From contig NW_027488831.1 in NCBI RefSeq assembly GCF_050948215.1, positions 186,001 to 250,000 of the forward strand: DNA of 64,000 nt. The letters are read 5' to 3'. This document shows, one piece after another, positions 43,901 to 56,900 of the stretch. The notes under the pieces were generated by a model. The model saw only the letters and a list, made by a program, of their open reading frames with translations. It was not told the origin of the DNA and ran no database searches. The stretch is from Halictus rubicundus (lineage: Eukaryota; Arthropoda; Insecta; Hymenoptera; Halictidae). The first letter of the stretch is position 1. Every line of letters begins with the position of its first letter. The translations under genes were made by a program, and so were the position numbers.

Positions 43901-46390
43901 CCTCTATCCTATCCTATCCTCTATCCTATCCTATCCTCTATCCTATCCTATCCTCTATCCTATCCTATCCTCTATCCTATCCTATCCTCTATCCTATAAT
44001 ATCCTCTATCCGATCCTATCCTCTATCCAATCCTCTATCCTATCCTATCCTCTATCCTATCCTATCTTCTATCCTATCCTATCCTCTATCCTATCAAATC
44101 CCCTATCCTATCCTCTATCCTATCCTATCCTCTATCCTATCCTATCATCTATCCTATCCTATCCTCTATCCTATCCTATCCTATCCTCTATCCTATCCTA
44201 TCCTATCCTCTATCCTATCCTATCATCTATCCTATCCTATCCTCTATCCTATCCTATCCTCTATCCTATCAAATCCCCTATCCTATCCTCTATCCTATCC
44301 TATCCTGTATCCTATCCTATCATCTATCCTATCCTATCCTCTATCCTTTCCTATCCTCTATCCTATCCTATCCTCTATCCGATCCTATCCTCTATCCAGT
44401 CCTCTATCCTATCCTATCCTCTATCCTATCCTATCCTCTATCCTATCCAATCTTCTATCCTATCCTATCCTCTATCCTATCAAATCCCCTATCCTATCCT
44501 CTATCCTATCCTATCCTCTATCCTATCCTATCCTCTATCCTATCTTTTCCTCTATCCTATCCTATCCTCTATCCTATCCTATCCTCTATCCTATCCTATC
44601 CTCTATCCTATCCTATCCTCTATCCTATCCTATCCTCTATCCTGTCCTATGCTCTATCCTATCCTATCCTCTATCCTATCGTATCCTCTATCCTATCCTA
44701 TCTTCTATCCTATCCTATCCTCTATCCTATCCTATCCTCTATCCTATCCTATCCTCTATCCTATCCTATCCTCTATCCTATCCTATCCTCTATCCTATCC
44801 TATCCTCTATCCGATCCTATCCTCTATCCTATCCTATCCTCTATCCTATCCTATCCTATTCTATCCTATCCTCTATCCTATCATTTCCTGTATCCTATCC
44901 CATCCTCTATCCTATCCTATCCTCTATCCTATCGTATCCTCTATCCTATCCTATCTTCTATCCTATCCTATCCTCTATCCTATCCTATCCTCTATCCTAT
45001 CCTATCCTTTCCTGTATCCTATCCAATCCTCTATCCTATCCTATCCTCTATCCTATCGTATCCTCTATCCTATCCTATCTTCTATCCTATCCTATCCTCT
45101 ATCCTATCCTATCCTCTATCCTATCCTATCCTCTATCCGATCCTATCCTCTATCCTATCCTATCCTCTATCCTATCCTATCTTCTATCCTACCCTATCAT
45201 CTATCCTATCAAATCTCCTATCCTATCCTCTATCCTATCGTATCCTCTATCCTATCCTATCCTCTATCCTATCCTATCCTCTATCCGATCCTATCCTCTA
45301 TCCTATCCTATCCTCTATCCTATCCTATCCTCTATCCTATCCTATACTATCCCCTATCCTATCCTATCCTCTATCCTATCCTATCCTCTATTCTATCCTA
45401 TCCTCTATCCTGTCCTATGCTCTATCCTATCCTATCGTCTATCCTATCCTATCCTCTATCCTCTATCCTCTATCCTCTATCCTATCCTATCCTCTATCCT
45501 ATCCTATCCTCTATCCTATCCTATCCTCTATCCTATCCTATCCTCTATCCTATCCTATCCTCTATCCTATCCTATCCTCTATCTGATCCTATCCTCTATC
45601 CAATCCTCTATCCTATCCTATCCTCTATCCTATCCTATCTTCTATCCTATCCTATCCTATCCTCTATCCTATCAAATCCCCTATCCTATCCTCTATCCTA
45701 TCCTATCCTCTATCCTATCCTATCATCTATCCTATCCTATCCTCTATCCTATCCTATCCTATCCTCTATCCTATCCTATCATCTATCCTATCCTATCCTC
45801 TATCCTATCCTATCCTCTATCCTATCAAATCCCCTATCCTATCCTCTATCCTATCCTATCCTGTATCCTATCCTATCATCTATCGTATCCTATCCTCTAT
45901 CCTTTCCTATCCTCTATCCTATCCTATCCTCTATCCGATCCTATCCTCTATCCAATCCTCTATCCTATCCTATCCTCTATCCTATCCTATCCTCTATACT
46001 ATCCTATCCTCTATCCTATCCTATCCTCTATCCTATCCTATCCTCTATCCTATCCTATCTTCTATCCTATCAAATCCCCTATCCTATTCTCTATCCTATC
46101 CTATCCTGTATCCTATCCAATCCTCAATCCTATCCTATCATCTATCCTATCAAATCCCCTATCCTATTCTCTATCCTATCCTATCCTGTATCCTATCCAA
46201 TCCTCAATCCTATCCTATCATCTATCCTCTATCCTATCCAATCCTCTATCCTATCCATTCCTCTATTCTATCATATCCTCTATCCTATAATATCCTCTAT
46301 CCTATCCTATCCTCTATACTATCCTATCCTCTATCCTATCCTATCCTCTATCCTATCCTATCATCTATCCTATCATCTATCCTATCCTAT
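28920..46390 (+). repeat. 17.47-kb higher-order block, copy B
   Basis: This is the direct tandem neighbour of block A, in the same orientation and order. I compared marker positions and translated stretches in the three forward frames and saw only three differences. One is an extra monomer at 32623-32639, one a C-to-T at 40249 (22783 in A), and one a T at 40399 where A has an A (22933). The homology ends near 46.39 kb, where A continues with CTCTATACTATCC and B with CTCTATCCTTTCC. The copy is either very young, homogenised by gene conversion, or an assembly duplication. Confidence 0.9.
32623..32639 (+). repeat. Single 17-bp monomer insertion in block B
   Basis: In block B a normal monomer lies between the TTCTATC monomer at 32606 and the CAAATC monomer at 32640. 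In block A the TTCTATC monomer at 15157 is followed directly by the CAAATC monomer at 15174. The older paralogue near 8.92-8.96 kb also lacks the extra monomer, so the simplest reading is a gain in B. This accounts for the offset change from 17,449 to 17,466 bp. Confidence 0.85.
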
Positions 46391-49300
46391 CCTCTATCCT
46401 TTCCTATCCTCTATCCAATCCTCTATCCTATCCTATCATCTATCCTATCCTATCCTCTATCCAATCCTCTATCCTATCCTATCCTCTATCCTATCCTATC
46501 CTCTATCCTATCCTATCCTCTATCCTATCCTATCTTCTATCCTACCCTATCATCTATCCTATCAAATCTCCTATCCTATCCTCTATCCTATCGTATCCTC
46601 TATCCTATCCTATCCTCTATCCTATCCTATCCTCTATCCGATCCTATCCTCTATCCTATCCTATCCTCTATCCTATCCTATCCTCTATCCTATCCTATCC
46701 TCTATCCTATCCTATCCTCTATCCTATCCTATCCTCTCTCCTATCCTATCCTCTATCCTATCCTATCCTCTATCCTGTCCTATGCTCTATCCTATCCTAT
46801 CCTCTATCCTATCCGCTCCTCTATCCTATCCTATCCTCTGTCCTATCCTATCCTCTATCCTATCCTATCCTCTATCCTATTCTATCCTCTATCCTATCCT
46901 ATCCTCTATCCTATCATATCCTCTATCCTATCCTATCTTCTATCCTATCAAATCCCCTATCCTATTCTCTATCCTATCCTATCCTGTATCCTATCCAATC
47001 CTCAATCCTATCCTATCATCTATCCTCTATCCTATCCAATCCTCTATCCTATCCATTCCTCTATCCTATCATATCCTCTATCCTATAATATCCTCTATCC
47101 TATCCTATCCTCTATACTATCCTATCCTCTATCCTATCCTATCCTCTATCCTATCCTATCATCTATCCTATCCTATCCTCTATCCTTTCCTATCCTCTAT
47201 CCAATCCTCTATCCTATCCTATCATCTATCCTATCCTATCCTCTATCCTTTCATATCCTCTATCCTATCCTATCCTCTATCCGATCCTATCCTCTATCCA
47301 ATCCTCTATCCTATCCTATCCTCTATCCTATCCTATCCTCTATACTATCCTATCCTGTATCCTATCCTATCCTCTATCCTATCCTATCATCTATCCTGTC
47401 CTATGCTCTATCCTATCCTATCGTCTATCCTATCCTCTATCCTATCCTCTCCTCTATCCTACCCTATCCTCTATCCTATCCTATCTTGTATCCTATCCTA
47501 TCCTCTATCCTATCCTATCCTCTATCCTATCATATCCTCTATCCTATCCTATCTTCTATCCTATCCTATCCTCTATCCTATCAAATCCCCTATCCTATCC
47601 TCTATCCAATCCTCTATCCTATCCTATCCTCTATCCTATCCTATCCTCTATCCTATCCTGTCCTCTATCCTATCCTATCCTCTATCCTATCCTATCATCT
47701 ATCCTGTCCTATGCTCTATCCTATCCTATCGTCTATCCTCTCCTCTATCCTATCCTATCCTCTATCCTATCCTATCCTCTATCCTATCATATCCTCTATC
47801 CTATCCTATCCTCTATCCTATCCTATCCCCTATCCTATCCTATACTATCCCCTATCCTATCCTATCCTCTATCCTATCCTATCCTCTATTCTATCCTATC
47901 CTCTATCCTGTCCTATGCTCTATCCTATCCTATCGTCTATCCTATCCTATCCTCTATCCTATCCTATCCTCTATCCGATCCTATCCTCTATCCAATCCTC
48001 TATCCTATCCTATCCTCTGTCCTATCCTATCTTCTATCCTATCCTATCCTCTATCCTATCAAATCCCCTATCCTATCCTCTATCCTATCCTATCCTCTAT
48101 CCTATCCTATCCTCTATCCTATCCTATCCTCTATCCGATCCTATCCTCTATCCTATCCTATCCTCTATCCTATCCTATCCTCTATCTTATCCTATCCTCT
48201 ATCCTATACTATCCTCTATCCTATCCTATCCTCTATCCTATCCTATCCTCTATCCTATCCTATCGTCTATCCTATCCTCTATCCTATCCTATCCTCTATC
48301 CTATCCTATCCTCTATCCAATCCTATCCTCTATCCTATCCTATCCTCTATCCTATCCTATCCTCTATCCTATCATATCCTCTATCCTATCCTATCCTCTA
48401 TCCTATCCTATCCCCTATCCTATCCTCTATCCTATCCTATCCTCTATCCTATCCTATCCTCTATTCTATCCTATCCTCTATCCTGTCCTATGCTCTATCC
48501 TATCCTATCGTCTATCCTATCCTATCCTCTATCCTATCCTATCCTCTATCCGATCCTATCCTCTATCCAATCCTCTATCCTATCCTATCCTCTATCCTAT
48601 CCTATCTTCTATCCTATCCTATCCTATCCTCTATCCTATCAAATCCACTATCCTATACTCTATCCTATCCTATCCTCTATCCTATCCTATCATCTATCCT
48701 ATTATCCTCCATCCTAACCTATCCTATCCTCTATCCTATCCTATCCTATCCTCTATCCTATCCTATCATCTATCCTATCCTATCCTCTATCCTATCCTAT
48801 CCTCTATCCTATCAAATCCCCTATCCTATCCTCTATCCTATCCTATCCTGTATCCTATCCTATCATCTATCGTATCCTATCCTCTATCCTTTGCTATCCT
48901 CTATCCTATCCTATCCTCTATCCGATCCTATCCTCTATCCAATCCTCTATCCTATCATATCCTCTATCCTATCCTATCCTCTATACTATCCTATCCACTA
49001 TCCTATCCTATCCTCTATCGTATCCTATCATCTATCCTGTCCTATGCTCTATCCTAACCTATCGTCTATCCTATCCTCTATCCTATCCTCTCCTCTATCC
49101 TACCCTATCCTCTATCCTATCCTATCTTGTATCCTATCCTATCCTCTATCCTATCCTATCCTCTATCCTATCATATCCTCTATCCTATCCTATCTTCTAT
49201 CCTATCCTATCCTCTATCCTATCAAATCCCCTATCCTATCCTCTATCCAATCCTCTATCCTATCCTATCCTCTATCCTATCCTATCCTCTATCCTATCCT

Positions 49301-49566
49301 ATCCTCTATCCTATCCTATCCTCTATCCTATCCTATCCTCTATCCGATCCTATCCTCTATCCAATCCTCTATCCTATCCTATCCTCTATCCTATCCTATC
49401 TTCTATCCTATCCTATCCTCTATCCTATCAAATCCCCTATCCTATCCTCTATCCTATCCTATCCTCTATCCTATCCTATCATCTATCCTATCCTATCCTC
49501 TATCCTATCCTATCCTATCCTCTATCCTATCCTATCCTATCCTCTATCCTATCCTATCATCTATCC
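46391..49566 (+). repeat. 3.17-kb higher-order block, copy C1
   Basis: Starting at the CTTTCC monomer near 46,400, markers repeat 3,167 bp later: 46535 to 49702 (CTACCC block), 47088 to 50255 (TATAATATCC) and 47486 to 50653 (TTGTATCC). Later markers repeat 3,184 bp later: 48490 to 51674, 48717 to 51901 and 49127 to 52311. The block contains TCCGCTCC, CTCTGTCC and CTTTGC variants that are scarce or absent to the left, so this region has a variant set partly its own. Confidence 0.85.
48692..48706 (+). repeat. Irregular 15-bp monomer with 2-bp deletion
   Basis: The monomer reads ATCTATCCTATTATC. This is the common ATCTATC form with CC missing between the second and third TAT. It is followed by a mutated monomer carrying CTCC and CTAACC. 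Nearly all other length changes I saw are whole pentamers, so this 2-bp loss breaks the pentamer-plus-CT rule. The identical pair appears at 51876-51890, 3,184 bp away. Confidence 0.8.
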
Positions 49567-52500
49567 TTTCCTATCCTCTATCCAATCCTCTATCCTATCC
49601 TATCATCTATCCTATCCTATCCTCTATCCAATCCTCTATCCTATCCTATCCTCTATCCTATCCTATCCTCTATCCTATCCTATCCTCTATCCTATCCTAT
49701 CTTCTATCCTACCCTATCATCTATCCTATCAAATCTCCTATCCTATCCTCTATCCTATCGTATCCTCTATCCTATCCTATCCTCTATCCTATCCTATCCT
49801 CTATCCGATCCTATCCTCTATCCTATCCTATCCTCTATCCTATCCTATCCTCTATCCTATCCTATCCTCTATCCTATCCTATCCTCTATCCTATCCTATC
49901 CTCTCTCCTATCCTATCCTCTATCCTATCCTATCCTCTATCCTGTCCTATGCTCTATCCTATCCTATCCTCTATCCTATCCGCTCCTCTATCCTATCCTA
50001 TCCTCTGTCCTATCCTATCCTCTATCCTATCCTATCCTCTATCCTATTCTATCCTCTATCCTATCCTATCCTCTATCCTATCATATCCTCTATCCTATCC
50101 TATCTTCTATCCTATCAAATCCCCTATCCTATTCTCTATCCTATCCTATCCTGTATCCTATCCAATCCTCAATCCTATCCTATCATCTATCCTCTATCCT
50201 ATCCAATCCTCTATCCTATCCATTCCTCTATCCTATCATATCCTCTATCCTATAATATCCTCTATCCTATCCTATCCTCTATACTATCCTATCCTCTATC
50301 CTATCCTATCCTCTATCCTATCCTATCATCTATCCTATCCTATCCTCTATCCTTTCCTATCCTCTATCCAATCCTCTATCCTATCCTATCATCTATCCTA
50401 TCCTATCCTCTATCCTTTCATATCCTCTATCCTATCCTATCCTCTATCCGATCCTATCCTCTATCCAATCCTCTATCCTATCCTATCCTCTATCCTATCC
50501 TATCCTCTATACTATCCTATCCTGTATCCTATCCTATCCTCTATCCTATCCTATCATCTATCCTGTCCTATGCTCTATCCTATCCTATCGTCTATCCTAT
50601 CCTCTATCCTATCCTCTCCTCTATCCTACCCTATCCTCTATCCTATCCTATCTTGTATCCTATCCTATCCTCTATCCTATCCTATCCTCTATCCTATCAT
50701 ATCCTCTATCCTATCCTATCTTCTATCCTATCCTATCCTCTATCCTATCAAATCCCCTATCCTATCCTCTATCCAATCCTCTATCCTATCCTATCCTCTA
50801 TCCTATCCTATCCTCTATCCTATCCTGTCCTCTATCCTATCCTATCCTCTATCCTATCCTATCATCTATCCTGTCCTATGCTCTATCCTATCCTATCGTC
50901 TATCCTCTCCTCTATCCTATCCTATCCTCTATCCTATCCTATCCTCTATCCTATCATATCCTCTATCCTATCCTATCCTCTATCCTATCCTATCCCCTAT
51001 CCTATCCTATACTATCCCCTATCCTATCCTATCCTCTATCCTATCCTATCCTCTATTCTATCCTATCCTCTATCCTGTCCTATGCTCTATCCTATCCTAT
51101 CGTCTATCCTATCCTATCGTCTATCCTATCCTATCCTCTATCCTATCCTATCCTCTATCCGATCCTATCCTCTATCCAATCCTCTATCCTATCCTATCCT
51201 CTGTCCTATCCTATCTTCTATCCTATCCTATCCTCTATCCTATCAAATCCCCTATCCTATCCTCTATCCTATCCTATCCTCTATCCTATCCTATCCTCTA
51301 TCCTATCCTATCCTCTATCCGATCCTATCCTCTATCCTATCCTATCCTCTATCCTATCCTATCCTCTATCTTATCCTATCCTCTATCCTATACTATCCTC
51401 TATCCTATCCTATCCTCTATCCTATCCTATCCTCTATCCTATCCTATCGTCTATCCTATCCTCTATCCTATCCTATCCTCTATCCTATCCTATCCTCTAT
51501 CCAATCCTATCCTCTATCCTATCCTATCCTCTATCCTATCCTATCCTCTATCCTATCATATCCTCTATCCTATCCTATCCTCTATCCTATCCTATCCCCT
51601 ATCCTATCCTCTATCCTATCCTATCCTCTATCCTATCCTATCCTCTATTCTATCCTATCCTCTATCCTGTCCTATGCTCTATCCTATCCTATCGTCTATC
51701 CTATCCTATCCTCTATCCTATCCTATCCTCTATCCGATCCTATCCTCTATCCAATCCTCTATCCTATCCTATCCTCTATCCTATCCTATCTTCTATCCTA
51801 TCCTATCCTATCCTCTATCCTATCAAATCCACTATCCTATACTCTATCCTATCCTATCCTCTATCCTATCCTATCATCTATCCTATTATCCTCCATCCTA
51901 ACCTATCCTATCCTCTATCCTATCCTATCCTATCCTCTATCCTATCCTATCATCTATCCTATCCTATCCTCTATCCTATCCTATCCTCTATCCTATCAAA
52001 TCCCCTATCCTATCCTCTATCCTATCCTATCCTGTATCCTATCCTATCATCTATCGTATCCTATCCTCTATCCTTTGCTATCCTCTATCCTATCCTATCC
52101 TCTATCCGATCCTATCCTCTATCCAATCCTCTATCCTATCATATCCTCTATCCTATCCTATCCTCTATACTATCCTATCCACTATCCTATCCTATCCTCT
52201 ATCGTATCCTATCATCTATCCTGTCCTATGCTCTATCCTAACCTATCGTCTATCCTATCCTCTATCCTATCCTCTCCTCTATCCTACCCTATCCTCTATC
52301 CTATCCTATCTTGTATCCTATCCTATCCTCTATCCTATCCTATCCTCTATCCTATCATATCCTCTATCCTATCCTATCTTCTATCCTATCCTATCCTCTA
52401 TCCTATCAAATCCCCTATCCTATCCTCTATCCAATCCTCTATCCTATCCTATCCTCTATCCTATCCTATCCTCTATCCTATCCTATCCTCTATCCTATCC

Positions 52501-52750
52501 TATCCTCTATCCTATCCTATCCTCTATCCTATCCTATCCTCTATCCGATCCTATCCTCTATCCAATCCTCTATCCTATCCTATCCTCTATCCTATCCTAT
52601 CTTCTATCCTATCCTATCCTCTATCCTATCAAATCCCCTATCCTATCCTCTATCCTATCCTATCCTCTATCCTATCCTATCATCTATCCTATCCTATCCT
52701 CTATCCTATCCTATCCTATCCTCTATCCTATCCTATCCTATCCTCTATCC
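49567..52750 (+). repeat. 3.18-kb higher-order block, copy C2
   Basis: This is the tandem copy of C1. It has one extra monomer: two GTCTATC monomers at 51102 and 51119 where C1 has a single one near 47935. The right edge lies near 52,750, where C1 goes on with CTTTCC and this copy does not. It retains the rare irregular monomer found in C1 (51876-51890 versus 48692-48706), which confirms common descent. Confidence 0.83.
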
Positions 52751-53899
52751 TATCCTATCATCTATCCTATCCTATCCTCTATCCTATCCTACCCTCTATC
52801 CTATCAAATCCCCTATCCTATCCTCTATCCTATCCTATCCTGTATCCTATCCTATCATCTATCCTATCCTATCCTCTATCCTTTCCTATCCTCTATCCTA
52901 TCCTATCTTCTATCCTATCCTATCCTCTATCCTATCAAATCCCCTATCCTATCCTCTATCCAATCCTCTATCCTATCCTATCCTCTATCCTATCCTATCC
53001 TCTATCCTATCCTGTCCTCTATCCTATCCTATCCTCTATCCTATCCTATCATCTATCCTGTCCTATGCTCTATCCTATCCTATCGTCTATCCTCTCCTCT
53101 ATCCTATCCTATCCTCTATCCTATCCTATCCTCTATCCAATCCTATCCTCTATCCTATCATATCCTCTATCCTATCCTATCCTCTATCCTATCCTATCCC
53201 CTATCCTATCCTATCCTATCCTCTATCCTATCCTATCCTCTATTCTATCCTATCCTCTATCCTGTCCTATGCTCTATCCTATCCTATCGTCTATCCTATC
53301 CTATCGTCTATCCTATCCTATCCTCTATCCTATCCTATCCTCTATCCGATCCTATCCTCTATCCAATCCTCTATCCCATCCTATCCTCTATCCTATCCTA
53401 TCTTCTATCCTATCCTATCCTCTATCCTATCAAATCCCCTATCCTATCCTCTATCCTATCCTATCCTCTATCCTATCCTATCCTCTATCCTATCCTATCC
53501 TCTATCCGATCCTATCCTCTATCCTATCCTATCCTCTATCCTATCCTATCCTCTATCTTATCCTATCCTCTATCCTATCCTATCCTCTATCCTATCCTAT
53601 CGTCTATCCTATCCTATCGTCTATCCTATCCTCTATCCTATCCTATCCTCTATCCTATCCTATCCTCTATCCTATCCTATCCTCTATCCTATCCTATCCT
53701 CTATCTTATCCTATCCTCTATCCTATCCTATCTTCTATCCTATCCTATCCTCTATCCTATCAAATCCCCTATCCTATCCTCTATCCTATCCTATCCTCTA
53801 TCCTATCCTCTATCCTATCCTATCCTCTATCCTATCCTATCCTCTATCCTATCCTATCTTCTATCCTATCCTATCCTCTCTCCTATCCTATCCTCTGTC

Positions 53900-56800
53900 C
53901 TATCCTATCCTCTATCCTATCCTATCCTCTATCCTATTCTATCCTCTATCCTATCCTATCCTCTATCCTATCCTATCCTCTATCCTATCCTATCTTCTAT
54001 CCTATCAAATCCCCTATCCTATTCTCTATCCTATCCTATCCTGTATCCTATCCAATCCTCAATCCTATCCTATCATCTATCCTATCAAATCCCCTATCCT
54101 ATTCTCTATCCTATCCTATCCTGTATCCTATCCAATCCTCAATCCTATCCTATCATCTATCCTCTATCCTATCCAATCCTCTATCCTATCCATTCCTCTA
54201 TCCTATCATATCCTCTATCCTATAATATCCTCTATCCTATCCTATCCTCTATACTATCCTATCCTCTATCCTATCCTATCCTCTATCCTATCCTATCATC
54301 TATCCTATCCTATCCTCTATCCTTTCCTATCCTCTATCCAATCCTCTATCCTATCCTATCATCTATCCTATCCTATCCTCTATCCTTTCCTATCCTCTAT
54401 CCTATCCTATCCTCTATCCGATCCTATCCTCTATCCAATCCTCTATCCTATCCTATCCTCTATCCTATCCTATCCTCTATACTATCCTATCCTCTATCCT
54501 ATCCTATCCTCTATCCTATCCTATCATCTATCCTGTCCTATGCTCTATCCTATCCTATCGTCTATCCTATCCTCTATCCTATCCTCTCCTCTATCCTACC
54601 CTATCCTCTATCCTATCCTATCTTGTATCCTATCCTATCCTCTATCCTATCCTATCCTCTATCCTATCATATCCTCTATCCTATCCTATCTTCTATCCTA
54701 TCCTATCCTCTATCCTATCAAATCCCCTATCCTATCCTCTATCCAATCCACTATCCTATCCTATCCTCTATCCTATCCTGTCCTCTATCCTATCCTATCC
54801 TGTATCCTATCCTATCATCTATCCTGTCCTATGCTCTATCCTATCCTATCGTCTATCCTCTCCTCTATCCTATCCTATCCTCTATCCTATCCTATCCTCT
54901 ATCCTATCCTATCCTCTATCCTATCAAATCCCCTATCCTATCCTCTATCCAATCCTCTATCCTATCCTATCCTCTATCCTATCCTGTCCTCTATCCTATC
55001 CTATCCTCTATCCTATCCTATTATCTATCCTGTCCTATGCTCTATCCTATCCTATCGTCTATCCTCTCCTCTATCCTATCCTATCCTCTATCCTATCCTA
55101 TCCTCTATCCTATCCTATCCTCTATCCTATCATATCCTCTATCCTATCCTATCCTCTATCCTATCCTATCCCCTATCCTATCCTATACTATCCCCTATCC
55201 TATCCTATCCTCTATCCTATCCTATCCTCTATTCTATCCTATCCTCTATCCTGTCCTATGCTCTATCCTATCCTATCCTCTATCCGATCCTGTCCTCTAT
55301 CCTATCCTATCCTCTATCCTATCCTATCCTCTATCTTATCCTATCCTCTATCCTATCCTATCCTCTATCCTATCCTATCGTCTATCCTATCCTATCGTCT
55401 ATCCTATCCTCTATCCTATCCTATCCTCTATCCTATCCTATCCTCTATCCTATCCTATCCTCTATCCTATCCTATCCTCTATCCTATCCTATCCTGTATC
55501 CTATCCTATCCTCTATCCTGTCCTATGCTCTATCCTATCCTATCGTCTATTCTATCGTCTATCCTATCCTCTCCTCTATCCTATCAAATCCCCTATCCTA
55601 TCCTCTATCCTATCCTATCCTGTATCCTATCCAATCCTCAATCCTATCCTATCATCTATCCTCTATCCTATCCTATCTTCTATCCTATCCTATCCTCTAT
55701 CCTATCCTATCATCTATCCTGTCCTATGCTCTATCCTATCCTATCGTCTATCCTATCCTCTATCCTATCCTCTATCCTATCCTATCCTCTATCCTATCCT
55801 ATCCTCTATCCTATCCTATCCTCTATCCTATCCTATCCTCTATCCTATCCTATCCTCTATCCGATCCTATCCTCTATCCAATCCTCTATCCTATCCTATC
55901 CCCTATCCTATCCTATCCTATCCTCTATCCTGTCCTATCCTCTATCCTATCCTATCGCCTATCCTATCCTATCCTATCCTCTATCCTATCCTATCCTCTA
56001 TCCTATCCTATCCTCTATCCTATCCTATCTTCTATCCTATCCTATCCTCTATCCTATCCTATCATCTATCCTGTCCTATGCTCTATCCTATCCTATCGTC
56101 TATCCTATCCTCTATCCTATCCTCTCCTCTATCCTATCCTATCCTCTATCCAATCCTATCCTCTATCCTATCCTATCCTCTATCCTATCCTATCCTCTAT
56201 CCTATCATATCCTCTATCCTGTCCTATCCTCTATCCTATCCTATCCCCTATCCTATCCTATCCTATCCTCTATCCTGTCCTATCCTCTATCCTATCCTAT
56301 CCCCTATCCTATCCTATCCTATCCTCTATCCTATCCTATCCTGTATCCTATCCTATCCTCTATTCTATCCTATCCTCTATCCTGTCCTATGCTCTATCCT
56401 ATCCTATCGTCTATCCTATACTGTCGTCTATCATATCCTCTATCCTATCCTCTCCTCTATCCTATCCTATCCTCTATCCTATCCTATCCTCTATCCTATC
56501 CTATCCTCTATCCTATCCTATCCTCTATCCTCTATCCTATCCTATCCTCTATCCTATCCTATCCTCTATCCTATCCTATCCTCTATCCGATCCTATCCTC
56601 TATCCAATCCTCTATCCTATCCTATCCTCTATCCTATCCTATCCTCTATCCTATCCTATCTTCTATCCTATCCTATCCTATCCTCTATCCTATCAAATCC
56701 CCTATCCTATCCTCTATCCTATCCTATCCTCTATCCTATCCTATCATCTATCCTGTCCTATGCTCTATCCTATCCTATCGTCTATCCTATCCTCTATCCT

Positions 56801-56900
56801 ATCCTCTCCTCTATCCTATCCTATCCTCTATCCAATCCTATCCTCTATCCTATCCTATCCTCTATCCTATCCTATCCTCTATCCTATCCTATCCTCTATC
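53900..56900 (+). repeat. About 3.0-kb higher-order block, copy D1
   Basis: Markers recur 3,001 or 3,018 bp to the right: the CAAATCCCC/CTATTCTC pair at 54086 to 57104, TATAATATCC ending 54225 to 57226, TTGTATCC at 54623 to 57624, and ATGCTC at 54831 to 57832 and 55258 to 58276. The rare TACTGTCGTC site at about 56419 corresponds to about 59097 (offset 2,678), so about 340 bp is absent from the right copy, or extra in the left, between 55.3 and 56.4 kb. Edges are approximate. The short stretch 52.75-53.9 kb before it is ordinary satellite for which I did not establish a single parent block. Confidence 0.7.
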
